From Bacteroidetes bacterium CG2_30_33_31 (GTDB taxonomy: Bacteria; Bacteroidota; Bacteroidia; Bacteroidales; UBA1556), in assembly GCA_001872625.1 (NCBI GenBank), contig MNXP01000050.1, positions 1 through 64,000 of the forward strand: a DNA stretch of 64,000 nucleotides. The letters run 5' to 3'. Shown in pieces: positions 35,646 to 44,672 of this stretch (its first letter is position 1; every line of letters starts with the position of its first letter). The position numbers and the translations under genes were made by a program. Under the pieces are notes generated by a model. That model saw nothing but the letters and a program-made list of their open reading frames with translations. It had not been told where the DNA came from and ran no database searches.

Positions 35646-37022
35646 ATGAATAATGATTTTTCATTTTATAAGAAAGACAATATCGCTGCCATTGCTACAG
35701 GTGGTGGAATTTCTGCAATAGCAATTATAAGGTGTAGTGGAGATTCTATTTTTCCAATTATTTCAAAATTATTTAAACCTGCCAACTCAGCCAATAATAT
35801 TTTATTGATGTCAGGATATTCTGAAGTTTATGGATACATGATGGATGGATATAATAAAATTGATGATGTAATTCTTTCCCTTTTTCATGAACCAAAATCA
35901 TACACAGGTGAAAATTCTATAGAAATTAGTTGCCATGGTTCTATTTACATTCAGCAGAAAATAATGGAACTTCTGCAAAAAAATAATATTAGGCCAGCAG
36001 AGCCAGGCGAATTCACTATGCGAGCTTTTGCAAGAGGAAAATTAGATTTATCTCAGGCAGAAGCAGTTAATGACCTCATTGATAGCAAATCAGAAATCTC
36101 ACATTTAATTGCAATGAGGCAATTAAAGGGGAATTATTCAGATAATATAAAAATATTAAGAAATAATTTTATTGATTTTGCTTCATTATTAGAATTGGAA
36201 TTGGATTTTGCTGAAGAGGAAGTTGAATTTGCAGACCGGAAGAAATTTTTTGAATTTATTGAAACTATCAAAAAAGAAATTACTAAACTTATTGATTCAT
36301 ATCGTCTTGGAAAAGTATTAAAATCTGGAATTCCTGTTGCAATAATTGGCAAACCAAATGTTGGAAAATCAACAATTCTAAATTTGCTTCTCGAAGATGA
36401 TAAAGCTATTGTTTCTGATATACCAGGTACAACAAGAGATTTTATTGAAGATACACTTTTAATTTCTGGAAACTTGTTTAGAATAATAGATACTGCAGGA
36501 CTTAGAAAATCCAATGATATAATAGAAAATTTAGGCATTGAAAAAACATTGAGTAAAATAAAAGAAGCTTCAATAATTTTATATATTGTTGATGAACAAG
36601 GATTTAAACAAGAAGATTTAAATAGAATAATTGACTTTAAGAAAGATGGCAAAACAGTAATTGAAATTGTAAATAAATCTGATTTATTAAAAAATCCTAA
36701 CTCCTTTGAGTCGAATCAAATATTAATTTCGGCAAAAAATAAAATTAATACCAATAAAATTTTAGATCAATTACTAAAATACGTTGAGCATTTCAGAATT
36801 AATGATAATACAATTGTTTCTTCAGCTCGTCATATAGATATATTGAAAAAAACTTTGGTAGATATTCAAAATATAAAAAAAGGATTTGAAAATAACATTC
36901 CTATTGACCTGATTTCCATTGATGTAAGAGAAGCTCTAACACATCTTAGTGAAATTACTGGTCAAATCACTACTGATGATTTACTTGGAAGTATTTTTGG
37001 CAAATTTTGTATCGGAAAGTAA
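35646..37022 (+). CDS. mnmE: tRNA modification GTPase MnmE (TrmE)
   Basis: With MnmG it adds the carboxymethylaminomethyl group to wobble uridines of certain tRNAs. The 458-residue chain shows the N-terminal tetrahydrofolate-binding domain (IAAIATGGGISAIAIIRCSG; GEFTMRAFARGKLDLSQAEA), then the G domain inserted in a helical region: GKPNVGKSTILNLL, DIPGTTRDFIED and DTAGLR. The chain closes with the family-typical FCIGK, whose cysteine is conserved. I use ATG 35646; a TTG at 35637 overlaps the purB stop. It is followed after one base by the GtrA-like gene. Confidence 0.95.
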   Translation: MNNDFSFYKKDNIAAIATGGGISAIAIIRCSGDSIFPIISKLFKPANSANNILLMSGYSEVYGYMMDGYNKIDDVILSLFHEPKSYTGENSIEISCHGSIYIQQKIMELLQKNNIRPAEPGEFTMRAFARGKLDLSQAEAVNDLIDSKSEISHLIAMRQLKGNYSDNIKILRNNFIDFASLLELELDFAEEEVEFADRKKFFEFIETIKKEITKLIDSYRLGKVLKSGIPVAIIGKPNVGKSTILNLLLEDDKAIVSDIPGTTRDFIEDTLLISGNLFRIIDTAGLRKSNDIIENLGIEKTLSKIKEASIILYIVDEQGFKQEDLNRIIDFKKDGKTVIEIVNKSDLLKNPNSFESNQILISAKNKINTNKILDQLLKYVEHFRINDNTIVSSARHIDILKKTLVDIQNIKKGFENNIPIDLISIDVREALTHLSEITGQITTDDLLGSIFGKFCIGK

Positions 37023-37023
37023 C

Positions 37024-37554
37024 ATGAAAAAAGGATTTATTATAGCGGGCAATCATGTTACCAAATTTTTGGATGTTTTTTATCATCCATCAATTAGAAA
37101 ATTTATAAATAGAGAAACGTATTATTATATTGCTACTGGTGGTGTAAACACAGTTTTGGATATCTTTTTATACTTCATTTTTTATAGATATATATTTGAT
37201 AAACAAATAGTTGATTTTGGATTTATTGCAATAAGCCCATATATAGCAGCCTTTATTTTTGTATTTCCAATAACTTTTTCAACTGGTTTTTTGCTTGCCA
37301 AATATGTAACTTTCACAAAATCTAAGTTGCATGGTGCAAAACAATTGCTAAGATATGCTATAAGTGTCGGAGGTTCAATTATTTTAAACTATATTCTCTT
37401 GAAAATATTTATAGAACATTTTTTGATTTTACCTACATTATCAAAAATTATGACAACTGTTTTCGTGGTCATTTATAGCTTCATTATACAGAAATTTTTT
37501 ACCTTCAAAACAGGCACAAAACTTAAATATAAATCACCTGCAAAAGGTCATTAA
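37024..37554 (+). CDS. GtrA-like membrane protein
   Basis: A 176-residue protein with four transmembrane helices (about residues 40-62, 74-96, 115-136 and 144-160), matching the GtrA family, which is thought to flip polyprenyl-linked sugars across the inner membrane. The motif YYYIATGGVNTVLDIFLYFI fits the first helix and FIIQKFFTFKT the end. I use ATG 37024, one base after the mnmE stop; a longer reading would overlap mnmE. A GT2 gene that could supply its lipid-linked sugar lies at 25515. Confidence 0.88.
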   Translation: MKKGFIIAGNHVTKFLDVFYHPSIRKFINRETYYYIATGGVNTVLDIFLYFIFYRYIFDKQIVDFGFIAISPYIAAFIFVFPITFSTGFLLAKYVTFTKSKLHGAKQLLRYAISVGGSIILNYILLKIFIEHFLILPTLSKIMTTVFVVIYSFIIQKFFTFKTGTKLKYKSPAKGH

Positions 37555-37577
37555 TTTATTCTTAAATAAGTTTATGA

Positions 37578-38336
37578 TTAAAAAGAGTTTACAATTTTTA
37601 TGAAGTCCTCTGCTTTTAATGAGGCACCACCTATAAGTCCACCATCGACATCAATATTTGCAAAGAGCTCTTTTGCATTTGCTGCATTGCAACTTCCTCC
37701 ATACAATATTGATAAATTTTGAGCAGCATTTTGTCCATACTTTTTTTTCACTAAACTCCTTAAAAAGGCATGCATTTCTTGTGCTTGGGCTGCTGAGGCA
37801 GTTTTTCCAGTTCCAATTGCCCAAACAGGTTCGTAGGCTAAAATAATATTGCTAAACTCCTCTTTCGAAAGGTGAAATAATGATTCTGTGAGTTGTTTTT
37901 CTACAACTTTAAATTGCAGACCTTGTTCACGTTCCAACAATATTTCACCACAACAAACTATCGGTGAAATATCAAATTCGAGTAATTTATTAACTTTTAT
38001 AGCAATTTCCTCATTAGTCTCCGAGTAATACTTCCTTCGTTCACTATGACCAACAATGCAATACTCCACTTCCATCGATTGTAACATTGAGGCAGAAACA
38101 TCGCCAGTAAATGCACCATCATCGAATTTACTAACATTCTGAGCGCCAACAAGAATCTTCGAATCTTCTGCGATGTCTGTTGCAAGTTCTATATAAAGAA
38201 ATGGTGGACAAACAATTACGTCAACATTTTTAGAACTTTTTTTATCTAATTCTTCCTTTAGTGAAAACAATAAATCATCTGCTTCCGAAAATAATTTATT
38301 CATTTTCCAGTTTCCTGCTACAATATTTCTTCTCAT
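37578..38336 (-). CDS. tpiA: Triosephosphate isomerase
   Basis: Interconverts dihydroxyacetone phosphate and glyceraldehyde 3-phosphate in glycolysis. The 252-residue chain has GNWKMN with Lys11, the electrophile His97 in IVGHSERR, the catalytic base Glu169 in AYEPVWAIGTGKTA, and the phosphate loop LYGGSCN. All catalytic residues are present. It converges with the GtrA gene on its left; a 155-base AT-rich gap follows upstream, where no clear promoter box was found. Confidence 0.96.
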   Translation of the reverse strand: MRRNIVAGNWKMNKLFSEADDLLFSLKEELDKKSSKNVDVIVCPPFLYIELATDIAEDSKILVGAQNVSKFDDGAFTGDVSASMLQSMEVEYCIVGHSERRKYYSETNEEIAIKVNKLLEFDISPIVCCGEILLEREQGLQFKVVEKQLTESLFHLSKEEFSNIILAYEPVWAIGTGKTASAAQAQEMHAFLRSLVKKKYGQNAAQNLSILYGGSCNAANAKELFANIDVDGGLIGGASLKAEDFIKIVNSF

Positions 38337-38491
38337 GACTTTGACTCTTAATTTAGGACTGCAAATTACAAAATTCGGTTTGATTAGCTATTTTTTTTAT
38401 TACAATATCAGAATATTTTTTATGTATTTACAATATTTTATAATCATAAAATATTATGATTGTAATTAAATGAGATTGGAAATAGCATTAA

Positions 38492-38758
38492 CTATCTTAT
38501 TTCAAACAATTTATAATCCTTGATTGGTAAATCAATTATACTAAATTGGCTAACTATTGCCCTGGTCGGTCCATTTTTACAATTTTCTATAAATAGCTCC
38601 AAATTATCCTGATTTCCTGATGCTTCGACTATAACAGAACCATCATTCTGATTTTTTACAAAGCCATTGATATTTAATTGTATAGCTTTTTGTAATATAA
38701 ATTGACGAAATCCAACTCCTTGTACATGTCCAGCTAAAATAATTTTAACTGTAGTCAT
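38492..38758 (-). CDS. acyP: Acylphosphatase
   Basis: Hydrolyses acyl phosphates such as acetyl phosphate. The 88-residue length is standard. The signature GHVQGVGFRQF carries the catalytic Arg18, and Asn36 in GFVKNQNDGS is the second catalytic residue. It sits three bases after a related but degenerate gene and is probably expressed with it. Confidence 0.93.
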   Translation of the reverse strand: MTTVKIILAGHVQGVGFRQFILQKAIQLNINGFVKNQNDGSVIVEASGNQDNLELFIENCKNGPTRAIVSQFSIIDLPIKDYKLFEIR

Positions 38759-38761
38759 AAG

Positions 38762-39094
38762 TTATTTTTTTTCTTTTTTTCTAAAAATCTTATTTAGTAT
38801 TGATTTCTTTTGAGCTCGAAAATGTCTCTTTGAAATAAAACCAACCATACCTTCCACTTCACTTTCGGTAAAATTAAAAGTCTCAATTGCCGAAGTCAAA
38901 GGTCCTGAATGCAAATATGTTAAGTAGTTTTTAAGATTTTCTTCATCACCTTCTGCAGATAATTCCACATCTCTGGAATTTCCATTCACATACACTGCAC
39001 TTATATCAAATTTATAAGCCCCAGTCTGGCAATAGTAATTAAAATCTGCGTTATCTAAATCGCCCTCAATTTTTATGTTATAATGTTTAACCAT
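38762..39094 (-). CDS. Acylphosphatase-fold protein lacking the catalytic arginine
   Basis: A 110-residue protein that aligns over its first 90 residues with the acylphosphatase encoded directly downstream: both share G-x(n)-G, the VxxxN turn, the ExxAxGDEENL helix start, and the SGPLTSAI element. The catalytic loop is changed from GHVQGVGFR to GDLDNADFN, so the arginine is replaced by Asn19, while the other catalytic residue (Asn37) remains. A basic tail (FRAQKKSILNKIFRKKEKK) is added. It is probably not an acylphosphatase but may bind a phosphate ligand, RNA or its active neighbour. The start is ATG 39094: the longer reading would begin upstream of the promoter box at 39140-39147. Confidence 0.75.
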   Translation of the reverse strand: MVKHYNIKIEGDLDNADFNYYCQTGAYKFDISAVYVNGNSRDVELSAEGDEENLKNYLTYLHSGPLTSAIETFNFTESEVEGMVGFISKRHFRAQKKSILNKIFRKKEKK

Positions 39095-39139
39095 GCATAA
39101 ATTAATTTTTATACCAAATAAGTTTTTGATTTGACATGG

Positions 39140-39147
39140 CAAAAGTA
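39140..39147 (-). promoter_or_regulatory. -7 promoter element for the acylphosphatase pair
   Basis: The minus strand reads TACTTTTG, 46 bases before ATG 39094. It lies downstream of the more distal ATG at 39151, which argues against that start. Confidence 0.55.
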
Positions 39148-39237
39148 ACATTAAAACTTTTAAAATACAAACTTATCATGATAAATATTTTAAATTTCAA
39201 ATTTATTTTTTAAGTGAGTATGTTTTAAAATTGTTCT

Positions 39238-40017
39238 TTATAAAAATCTTTTTATAATTCTCAGTTTATGAGAATAATCGCCGATATCTTCATTAAAAAT
39301 TCCATTATGATCAATTGAATCAATCCTCACAAAACCAGAAGAATGAATTATTTTTGAATTGTTAAGAAGAATACCAACATGTATAATATCATCCTCATCG
39401 TTATCAAAAAAAGCTAAATCACCACATTCTGCATCATCAATAAAATCAACTCCTACACCTTGTAGAGATTGTTGAGCAGCGTCTCTTAATAATTTTATAC
39501 CGCAAAGCTTAAATACTGTCTGTGTAAAACCTGAACAATCAACTCCAAAAGGAGTTTTGCCTCCCCATAAATACGGTGCCCCAATAAATTTTTTAGAGTT
39601 TAATAAAATGCTTGCTTGTGTCTTTTCAATTTTGAACGAAAGTGGACTTTCTCGAACGATAAATTCGTTTTCATTTATTCTAATTTTTCCATTTTTCAAA
39701 CCATTCAGGTGACTACCCAAAACGAAGGCAAATTCTTGCTTAGCCGTCAGACTGTATGCCCTAGAAATCCACTCATTTGTATAATTTACTTCAGAATTTA
39801 TTAGTCTATTTGCTTCATTAGTAGGCAATATAATAAATTGTTTTTTATCTGCCCAGCCTTCATAATCATCATATAAATTTCTAATATATGCCCAGCTTTT
39901 ACTTGCATCAATTATTTCAAACAACTCTCCAAACAACAATTGAGAAGTCATTTCCGATTTATCAGATGCTGTCGCCCTTAGAGGCATAATTTGAACATTT
40001 GTTATACCGTATTGCAT
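39238..40017 (-). CDS. NlpC/P60 (C40) family cell-wall hydrolase with SH3-like domains
   Basis: A 259-residue peptidase that cuts stem peptides of peptidoglycan. The N-terminal half has an SH3-type region (TSQLLFGELFEIIDASKSWA and YDDYEGWADKKQF). The C40 domain starts near residue 138: KKFIGAPYLWGGKTPFGVDC with the nucleophile Cys in DCSGF, then GDLAFFDN and the catalytic His in HVGILLNN. No signal peptide is evident, so it may be cytoplasmic (recycling) or exported in another way. A promoter box lies 20 bases upstream. Confidence 0.9.
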   Translation of the reverse strand: MQYGITNVQIMPLRATASDKSEMTSQLLFGELFEIIDASKSWAYIRNLYDDYEGWADKKQFIILPTNEANRLINSEVNYTNEWISRAYSLTAKQEFAFVLGSHLNGLKNGKIRINENEFIVRESPLSFKIEKTQASILLNSKKFIGAPYLWGGKTPFGVDCSGFTQTVFKLCGIKLLRDAAQQSLQGVGVDFIDDAECGDLAFFDNDEDDIIHVGILLNNSKIIHSSGFVRIDSIDHNGIFNEDIGDYSHKLRIIKRFL

Positions 40018-40036
40018 TTATTTATGTTTGAATTAG

Positions 40037-40044
40037 CAAATTTA
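40037..40044 (-). promoter_or_regulatory. -7 promoter element for the NlpC/P60 gene
   Basis: The minus strand reads TAAATTTG, 20 bases before ATG 40017. Confidence 0.5.
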
Positions 40045-40083
40045 TTTAAATTGAGTTAATTAGCAACAAATTATATTTTATTT

Positions 40084-40446
40084 TTAAAAAATTCCAAAAT
40101 TTAACATCACTAAAGTGCAATTTTCTTCAACTTTAATATTTTTTTCATTTAATATTTTAGAGAAATCAGCATTTTCAGTTCCTGGATTAAATATTACTCT
40201 TTTAGGTTCTAAAGATAATATATAATTATAATAACTTGGTTGATTTTTCGGCGACAAATACAAGGAAACAGTATGAATATCATCATATTTAATCAACTTA
40301 TTAAAAATCTCCACGTCATCTATTATGCCTTCATTTAATCCAAATGCAACAACATTTTTTTGATTTTTTCGCAACAACTTAATTGCTTTATTTGAATATC
40401 TTTCAGTGTTTACACTTGCTCCCATTACCAAAACTACGTCTTTCAT
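40084..40446 (-). CDS. CoA-binding (YccU-like) small protein
   Basis: A 120-residue protein consisting of one Rossmann-like CoA-binding domain. Seen are VVLVMGASVNTERYSNKAIK at the start, a glycine turn in VVAFGLNEG, the LYLSPKNQPSYYNYIL segment and RVIFNPGTENADF followed by the VEENCTLVML strand, which matches the family cysteine near the end. The family binds CoA or a nucleotide; the physiological role is not known. It is transcribed upstream of the NlpC/P60 gene with a gap of 66 bases. Confidence 0.85.
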   Translation of the reverse strand: MKDVVLVMGASVNTERYSNKAIKLLRKNQKNVVAFGLNEGIIDDVEIFNKLIKYDDIHTVSLYLSPKNQPSYYNYILSLEPKRVIFNPGTENADFSKILNEKNIKVEENCTLVMLNFGIF

Positions 40447-40697
40447 AATTAATTATTATAGTTTATAAACCTTCATATTGTTTTCACAAAATTTAAACAT
40501 TTTCGTTGATAGTAACAAATTGCTAAATTAGTACTATTACATTTGTATCAATAATAATTTAAGAAAATCTAAAAATATATAAATGAGTAAAAATTTTAGT
40601 ATAAAACAATTCTAAAAATATTAATTCTAAAAATAATTTTCTCAATCTTTAATCAAATTCTATATTTTAGCACAAATTTTTAAATACCAAATTATAA

Positions 40698-41657
40698 GTG
40701 AGCGGTGAAAGAGTTTTTACAATAGAGAGCAGCAATCCAGTAGAATTTTTTGGTTTACAAAATGCAAATTTAGATTTGATTGCAAAAGAATTCCCACAAT
40801 TACGAATATTATCCAGAGGCAATGTAATAAAAGCAATAGGTGATGAAGTAAATTTAAATAATTTTCAAGAGTTAATGAACTTTATATTAATACATTACAA
40901 TAAATTTGGAATTGTTGATACCAAAGATATTAACCAGCTAATTAATTCATCAAACAATAAAAAACAAGAATTATATACCCCTCAAAATGACTCAAATATA
41001 TTAGTACATGGTAGAAATGGAAAAGTAATAAAAGCTCGCAGTAAAAATCAATCCAAAATGGTTGAAAGCCTTAGCGAAAATGACATTATTTTTGCGATCG
41101 GTCCAGCTGGCACTGGTAAGACATATACCGCTGTAGCACTTGCTGTTAGAGCGCTTAAAAATCAGGAAATTAAAAGAATAATTCTAACCCGACCAGCTGT
41201 TGAAGCGGGAGAAAGTCTTGGCTTTCTTCCAGGTGATTTGAGAGAAAAACTCGATCCATATCTTCAACCACTATATGATGCTTTAAAAGACATGTTGCCT
41301 CAATCCAAACTTCAAGGTTATTTGGAGGATAACACCATTGAAATTGCACCATTAGCTTTCATGAGAGGACGAACTTTAGATAATGCTTTTGTTATTCTGG
41401 ATGAAGCTCAAAATTCAACGCATGCTCAACTAAAAATGTTTTTAACTCGCATGGGTGCAAATGCTAAATTCGTGATTACTGGCGATATAACTCAAATTGA
41501 CCTACCACGTAACCAAAAATCTGGCTTAGTTGAAGCATATTCACTTTTGCAAAATATTGAAGGAATCAACTTTATTATGCTTGATGAAAATGATGTCGTC
41601 AGACATAAATTGGTTACAAAAATTATCCAAGCATATAACAATTATGAGAAATCTTAA
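40698..41657 (+). CDS. phoH: PhoH family ATPase
   Basis: A 319-residue cytoplasmic P-loop ATPase (PhoH1/YbeZ type) linked to RNA metabolism and ribosome maturation. The N-terminal KH-like region is followed by Walker [14 protein letters not shown] (about residues 133-145), the [17 protein letters not shown] motif and Walker [10 protein letters not shown]. The best start is GTG 40698 ([12 protein letters not shown]); no ATG suits the family alignment. It is followed by purC after ten bases and likely forms an operon with it. Confidence 0.93.
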   Translation: MSGERVFTIESSNPVEFFGLQNANLDLIAKEFPQLRILSRGNVIKAIGDEVNLNNFQELMNFILIHYNKFGIVDTKDINQLINSSNNKKQELYTPQNDSNILVHGRNGKVIKARSKNQSKMVESLSENDIIFAIGPAGTGKTYTAVALAVRALKNQEIKRIILTRPAVEAGESLGFLPGDLREKLDPYLQPLYDALKDMLPQSKLQGYLEDNTIEIAPLAFMRGRTLDNAFVILDEAQNSTHAQLKMFLTRMGANAKFVITGDITQIDLPRNQKSGLVEAYSLLQNIEGINFIMLDENDVVRHKLVTKIIQAYNNYEKS

Positions 41658-41667
41658 ACCTCAGATA

Positions 41668-42624
41668 ATGAATAATACACTTCCAAAAACTGACTTCAAT
41701 TTTCCAAACGTTACAAATTTTTATAAAGGAAAAGTTAGAGATGTTTACACAATTAACAATGATTATTTGATGATGATTGTTTCTGATAGGCTTTCGGCTT
41801 TCGATGTGGTATTACCAAAAGCAATTCCTTATAAAGGGCAGGTATTGAATCAGATAGCCACAATATTTCTGGATGCCACAAATGATATTATTCCAAATTG
41901 GAAAATAGCTTCTCCCGACCCGATGGCAACATTTGGGAAAAAATGCAATACTTTTCCAGTAGAAATGATTATAAGATCATACCTTACAGGAAGCTCGTGG
42001 CGAACATACAAAAATGGTGGAAGAGAAATTTGTGGAGTTCCAGTTCCTGATGGGATGAAAGAGCATCAACGATTCCCAGAGCCGATTATCACACCCACTA
42101 CTAAAGCAGACCAAGGCAGCCACGATGCAGATATTTCAAAAGAAGAGATTCTAAAACAAGGACTTGTTTCTGAAGAAGATTATGAAAAATTGGAATATTA
42201 CACTAAAAAACTTTTTCAAAGAGGTTCTGAAATGGCAGCTAAAAAGGGACTAATTTTGGTCGATACTAAATATGAATTTGGTAAAATTGGTGATGAAATT
42301 TATTTGATTGACGAAATTCACACCCCCGATTCTTCTCGATATTTTTATGCTGATGGTTATGAGGAAAGACAAATGAAAGGGCTTCCGCAAAAACAATTGT
42401 CAAAAGAATTTGTAAGAGAGTGGCTTATGAAAAACGGATTCCAAGGACACAAAGGTCAAAAACTACCAGAATTATCCGATGAATTTATTTCAATGATTTC
42501 TAATAGATATATTGAATTATTTGAGATAATTACTGGTCAAAAATTTATTGCCGATAATTCGGAAAATGTGCCTCAAAGGGTTGAGAAAAATGTAATCTCA
42601 TTTCTGGAAAATTATTTTAAATAA
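41668..42624 (+). CDS. purC: Phosphoribosylaminoimidazole-succinocarboxamide synthase (SAICAR synthetase)
   Basis: Joins CAIR and aspartate with ATP in purine synthesis; its product is the substrate of PurB, encoded at 34288. The 318-residue chain has [12 protein letters not shown] with the substrate-binding Lys and Arg, [30 protein letters not shown], and the [10 protein letters not shown] and [14 protein letters not shown] motifs. This is the longer, yeast/Bacteroidota-type variant. I use ATG 41668; upstream in-frame starts overlap phoH. Confidence 0.94.
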   Translation: MNNTLPKTDFNFPNVTNFYKGKVRDVYTINNDYLMMIVSDRLSAFDVVLPKAIPYKGQVLNQIATIFLDATNDIIPNWKIASPDPMATFGKKCNTFPVEMIIRSYLTGSSWRTYKNGGREICGVPVPDGMKEHQRFPEPIITPTTKADQGSHDADISKEEILKQGLVSEEDYEKLEYYTKKLFQRGSEMAAKKGLILVDTKYEFGKIGDEIYLIDEIHTPDSSRYFYADGYEERQMKGLPQKQLSKEFVREWLMKNGFQGHKGQKLPELSDEFISMISNRYIELFEIITGQKFIADNSENVPQRVEKNVISFLENYFK

Positions 42625-42812
42625 ATTTTTATGCAAATAATTTCTTTTGCCGATGAAACATTTTTTTAAGCTTCTTTTGCATTAAATTTTATTTAAATAA
42701 ATGATATTCAAACTATTACTTCTGAAAACAGAAAAGTAGATATTTAAATAAAAAACCATTATTGATTATAGAACTCAAAAATTATAATTTAGTCATTCCA
42801 AAAGACAAGATT

Positions 42813-43871
42813 ATGATTAGAAAATTTCTACTATCGGCAATGATTTTATTAGCATCATTAAATTTAGATGCACAAGATCCAGGTTTTACACAATTTTTTA
42901 CAAATCCTACATATTACAATCCTGCATTAAGTGGCTCCAGCGATGGATTTAATGCAAGAACAAATTATCGCAATTTTTGGAGAAAAATGGATCATGGCTT
43001 AAATACCTTGGATATTAGCCTTGACTCAGAAGAACCATTTTTATCAGGAGGAATAGGTTTAATTATGTTATCTGGAATTGAAGGCAACGGCGTTATAAAG
43101 ACCAATATGCTTGGACTTTCTTATGCCTACAATTTAATAGTAATTCCGAGAGTTTTTGATATTCAAATGGGATTACAAGGTGCTTATGTACAGAAAAATT
43201 TTCAAATTAAAAATCTTGTATTTAGCGATCAGTTGGATCCAATTTTTGGTATAACAGGTACATCAGCATATAGTTATGCTGGAATTAATAATATAATTTA
43301 CCCGGATTTTGCCACAGGAATAAATCTAAGGTTCAATGTTGGGAAAGTAATTCAATCAACACCAAAGGCTACTGTTAATGCTGGTTTAGCAATGCATCAT
43401 ATAACTCAGCCTAATGAATCATTCACCGGTATGGTTTCAAAAGTGCCTATAAAAACTGTGATTTATGCCAATTCACTCATCAAATTAGATTTATCGTATA
43501 GCAAATCAATATTTATTACACCAAGTTTTATTTATGAATCTCAAAATGTTTTTAAAACTATGGTAATTGGCAGTAATGTAATGCTTAAGCCAATTTATGT
43601 TGGGCTTTGGTTTAGAAATGGAGGATTAGATTTCGGGAAAAACAGTTTAAAATCTTTGGCTGTAAATGTTGGTTTAAACATGAAAATTGGGTCAAATAAT
43701 CTTCAGTTGGGCTATAGTTACGATATAAATATTTCTCAGCTACAAAATCTTATGGGCGATGCTCATGAAATTTCAATTAGGATGCAATTTGACGATGTTT
43801 CATTTTTTGGAGATAAATCAGCAGTAAGCCGAAAAGCTAGTCAAAATCGCGCTTGTTTCAATAAATTTTAA
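42813..43871 (+). CDS. PorP/SprF family type IX secretion-associated outer-membrane protein
   Basis: A 352-residue beta-barrel protein. It has a signal peptide ending LNLDAQ and the hallmark DPGFTQFFTNPTYYNPALSG at the mature N-terminus, followed by alternating hydrophobic strands and an end-region YDINISQLQNLMGDAHEISI. PorP/SprF proteins serve T9SS as partners that hold type B cargo at the cell surface; the type B protein at 9796 is a possible client, although it is not adjacent. I use ATG 42813; a longer in-frame reading adds a non-hydrophobic leader and would spoil the signal peptide. Confidence 0.9.
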   Translation: MIRKFLLSAMILLASLNLDAQDPGFTQFFTNPTYYNPALSGSSDGFNARTNYRNFWRKMDHGLNTLDISLDSEEPFLSGGIGLIMLSGIEGNGVIKTNMLGLSYAYNLIVIPRVFDIQMGLQGAYVQKNFQIKNLVFSDQLDPIFGITGTSAYSYAGINNIIYPDFATGINLRFNVGKVIQSTPKATVNAGLAMHHITQPNESFTGMVSKVPIKTVIYANSLIKLDLSYSKSIFITPSFIYESQNVFKTMVIGSNVMLKPIYVGLWFRNGGLDFGKNSLKSLAVNVGLNMKIGSNNLQLGYSYDINISQLQNLMGDAHEISIRMQFDDVSFFGDKSAVSRKASQNRACFNKF

Positions 43872-43874
43872 AAA

Positions 43875-44672
43875 TCAATTTAAAGTTAATGAATAAAGTT
43901 TTTCAGCTTTGTCTTTATAATAAATTTTATCGTTCAAAAATTTAATAGCTTTTACTCCAAAAAATGGCAATGGTAAAGTATCAATATTTATATTTTTCAT
44001 ATTGAATGAAAAAATTGTGTCGGATATAAGCATGTTAATATTATCATCAACAAGTTGAAAATCAATAATTTTTTTCATTGGAATCTTCTTTAAGAAAGTT
44101 CCATATTTATCAAAAACTATAATACCTTTTTCATTATCTTTTAGAAATACAAATTCGTTCGACTCAGTTAATTTTATTGGCTGAATTGTCTCATTAATTA
44201 TTTGACTTATATTTCCAGAAATTTGAGATTGATTTAAAAAATTATCATATCTAATTATTTGATTAGAAATTGGATCAAAAATCCAGAAACCATTATTATA
44301 AGAAGAACAAGTTAAGGTAGCCTGAGGAAATCCCAAATCTGCAATATCAACGGTATTTCTTTTTGGAGCTAAATTATTGTCTAAAAACACAATCTTTTCA
44401 GCTTCAGCATAATAAATCAAGATATTAAGCGGATCTTCAACTTCAAAATAAGAAATTATTCCAAGAGATTTATCTTCAAAAGAACAAATTTCTTCCAAAT
44501 TTTCATTAAATTTATGCAAGATAGAATTATGTTCAACAAATAAATTTCCAATAGCATCAACATCAAATGAACCAACATTTTCAATTAGCAATATTGGTTT
44601 CGACGATGGCATTGCCAGAGGCAAAAAAAAGACTATTGAAAGTATAAATATTTTTTGTTTAAGATAATTCAT
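43875..44672 (-). CDS. Predicted exported beta-propeller-like protein
   Basis: A 265-residue protein with an N-terminal hydrophobic segment (IFILSIVFFLPLAMPSS), likely a signal peptide. The rest consists of about six short beta-rich units with repeated hydrophobic-Asp-x-Asn-x patterns (for example VDAIGNLFVEHNSILHKFNE and VFDKYGTFLKKIPMKKIIDF), which suggests a small propeller. No enzyme motif is recognised. Its start overlaps the end of the upstream GH3-type gene by 14 bases, so translation is coupled and the pair is likely functionally linked. Confidence 0.7.
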   Translation of the reverse strand: MNYLKQKIFILSIVFFLPLAMPSSKPILLIENVGSFDVDAIGNLFVEHNSILHKFNENLEEICSFEDKSLGIISYFEVEDPLNILIYYAEAEKIVFLDNNLAPKRNTVDIADLGFPQATLTCSSYNNGFWIFDPISNQIIRYDNFLNQSQISGNISQIINETIQPIKLTESNEFVFLKDNEKGIIVFDKYGTFLKKIPMKKIIDFQLVDDNINMLISDTIFSFNMKNINIDTLPLPFFGVKAIKFLNDKIYYKDKAEKLYSLTLN

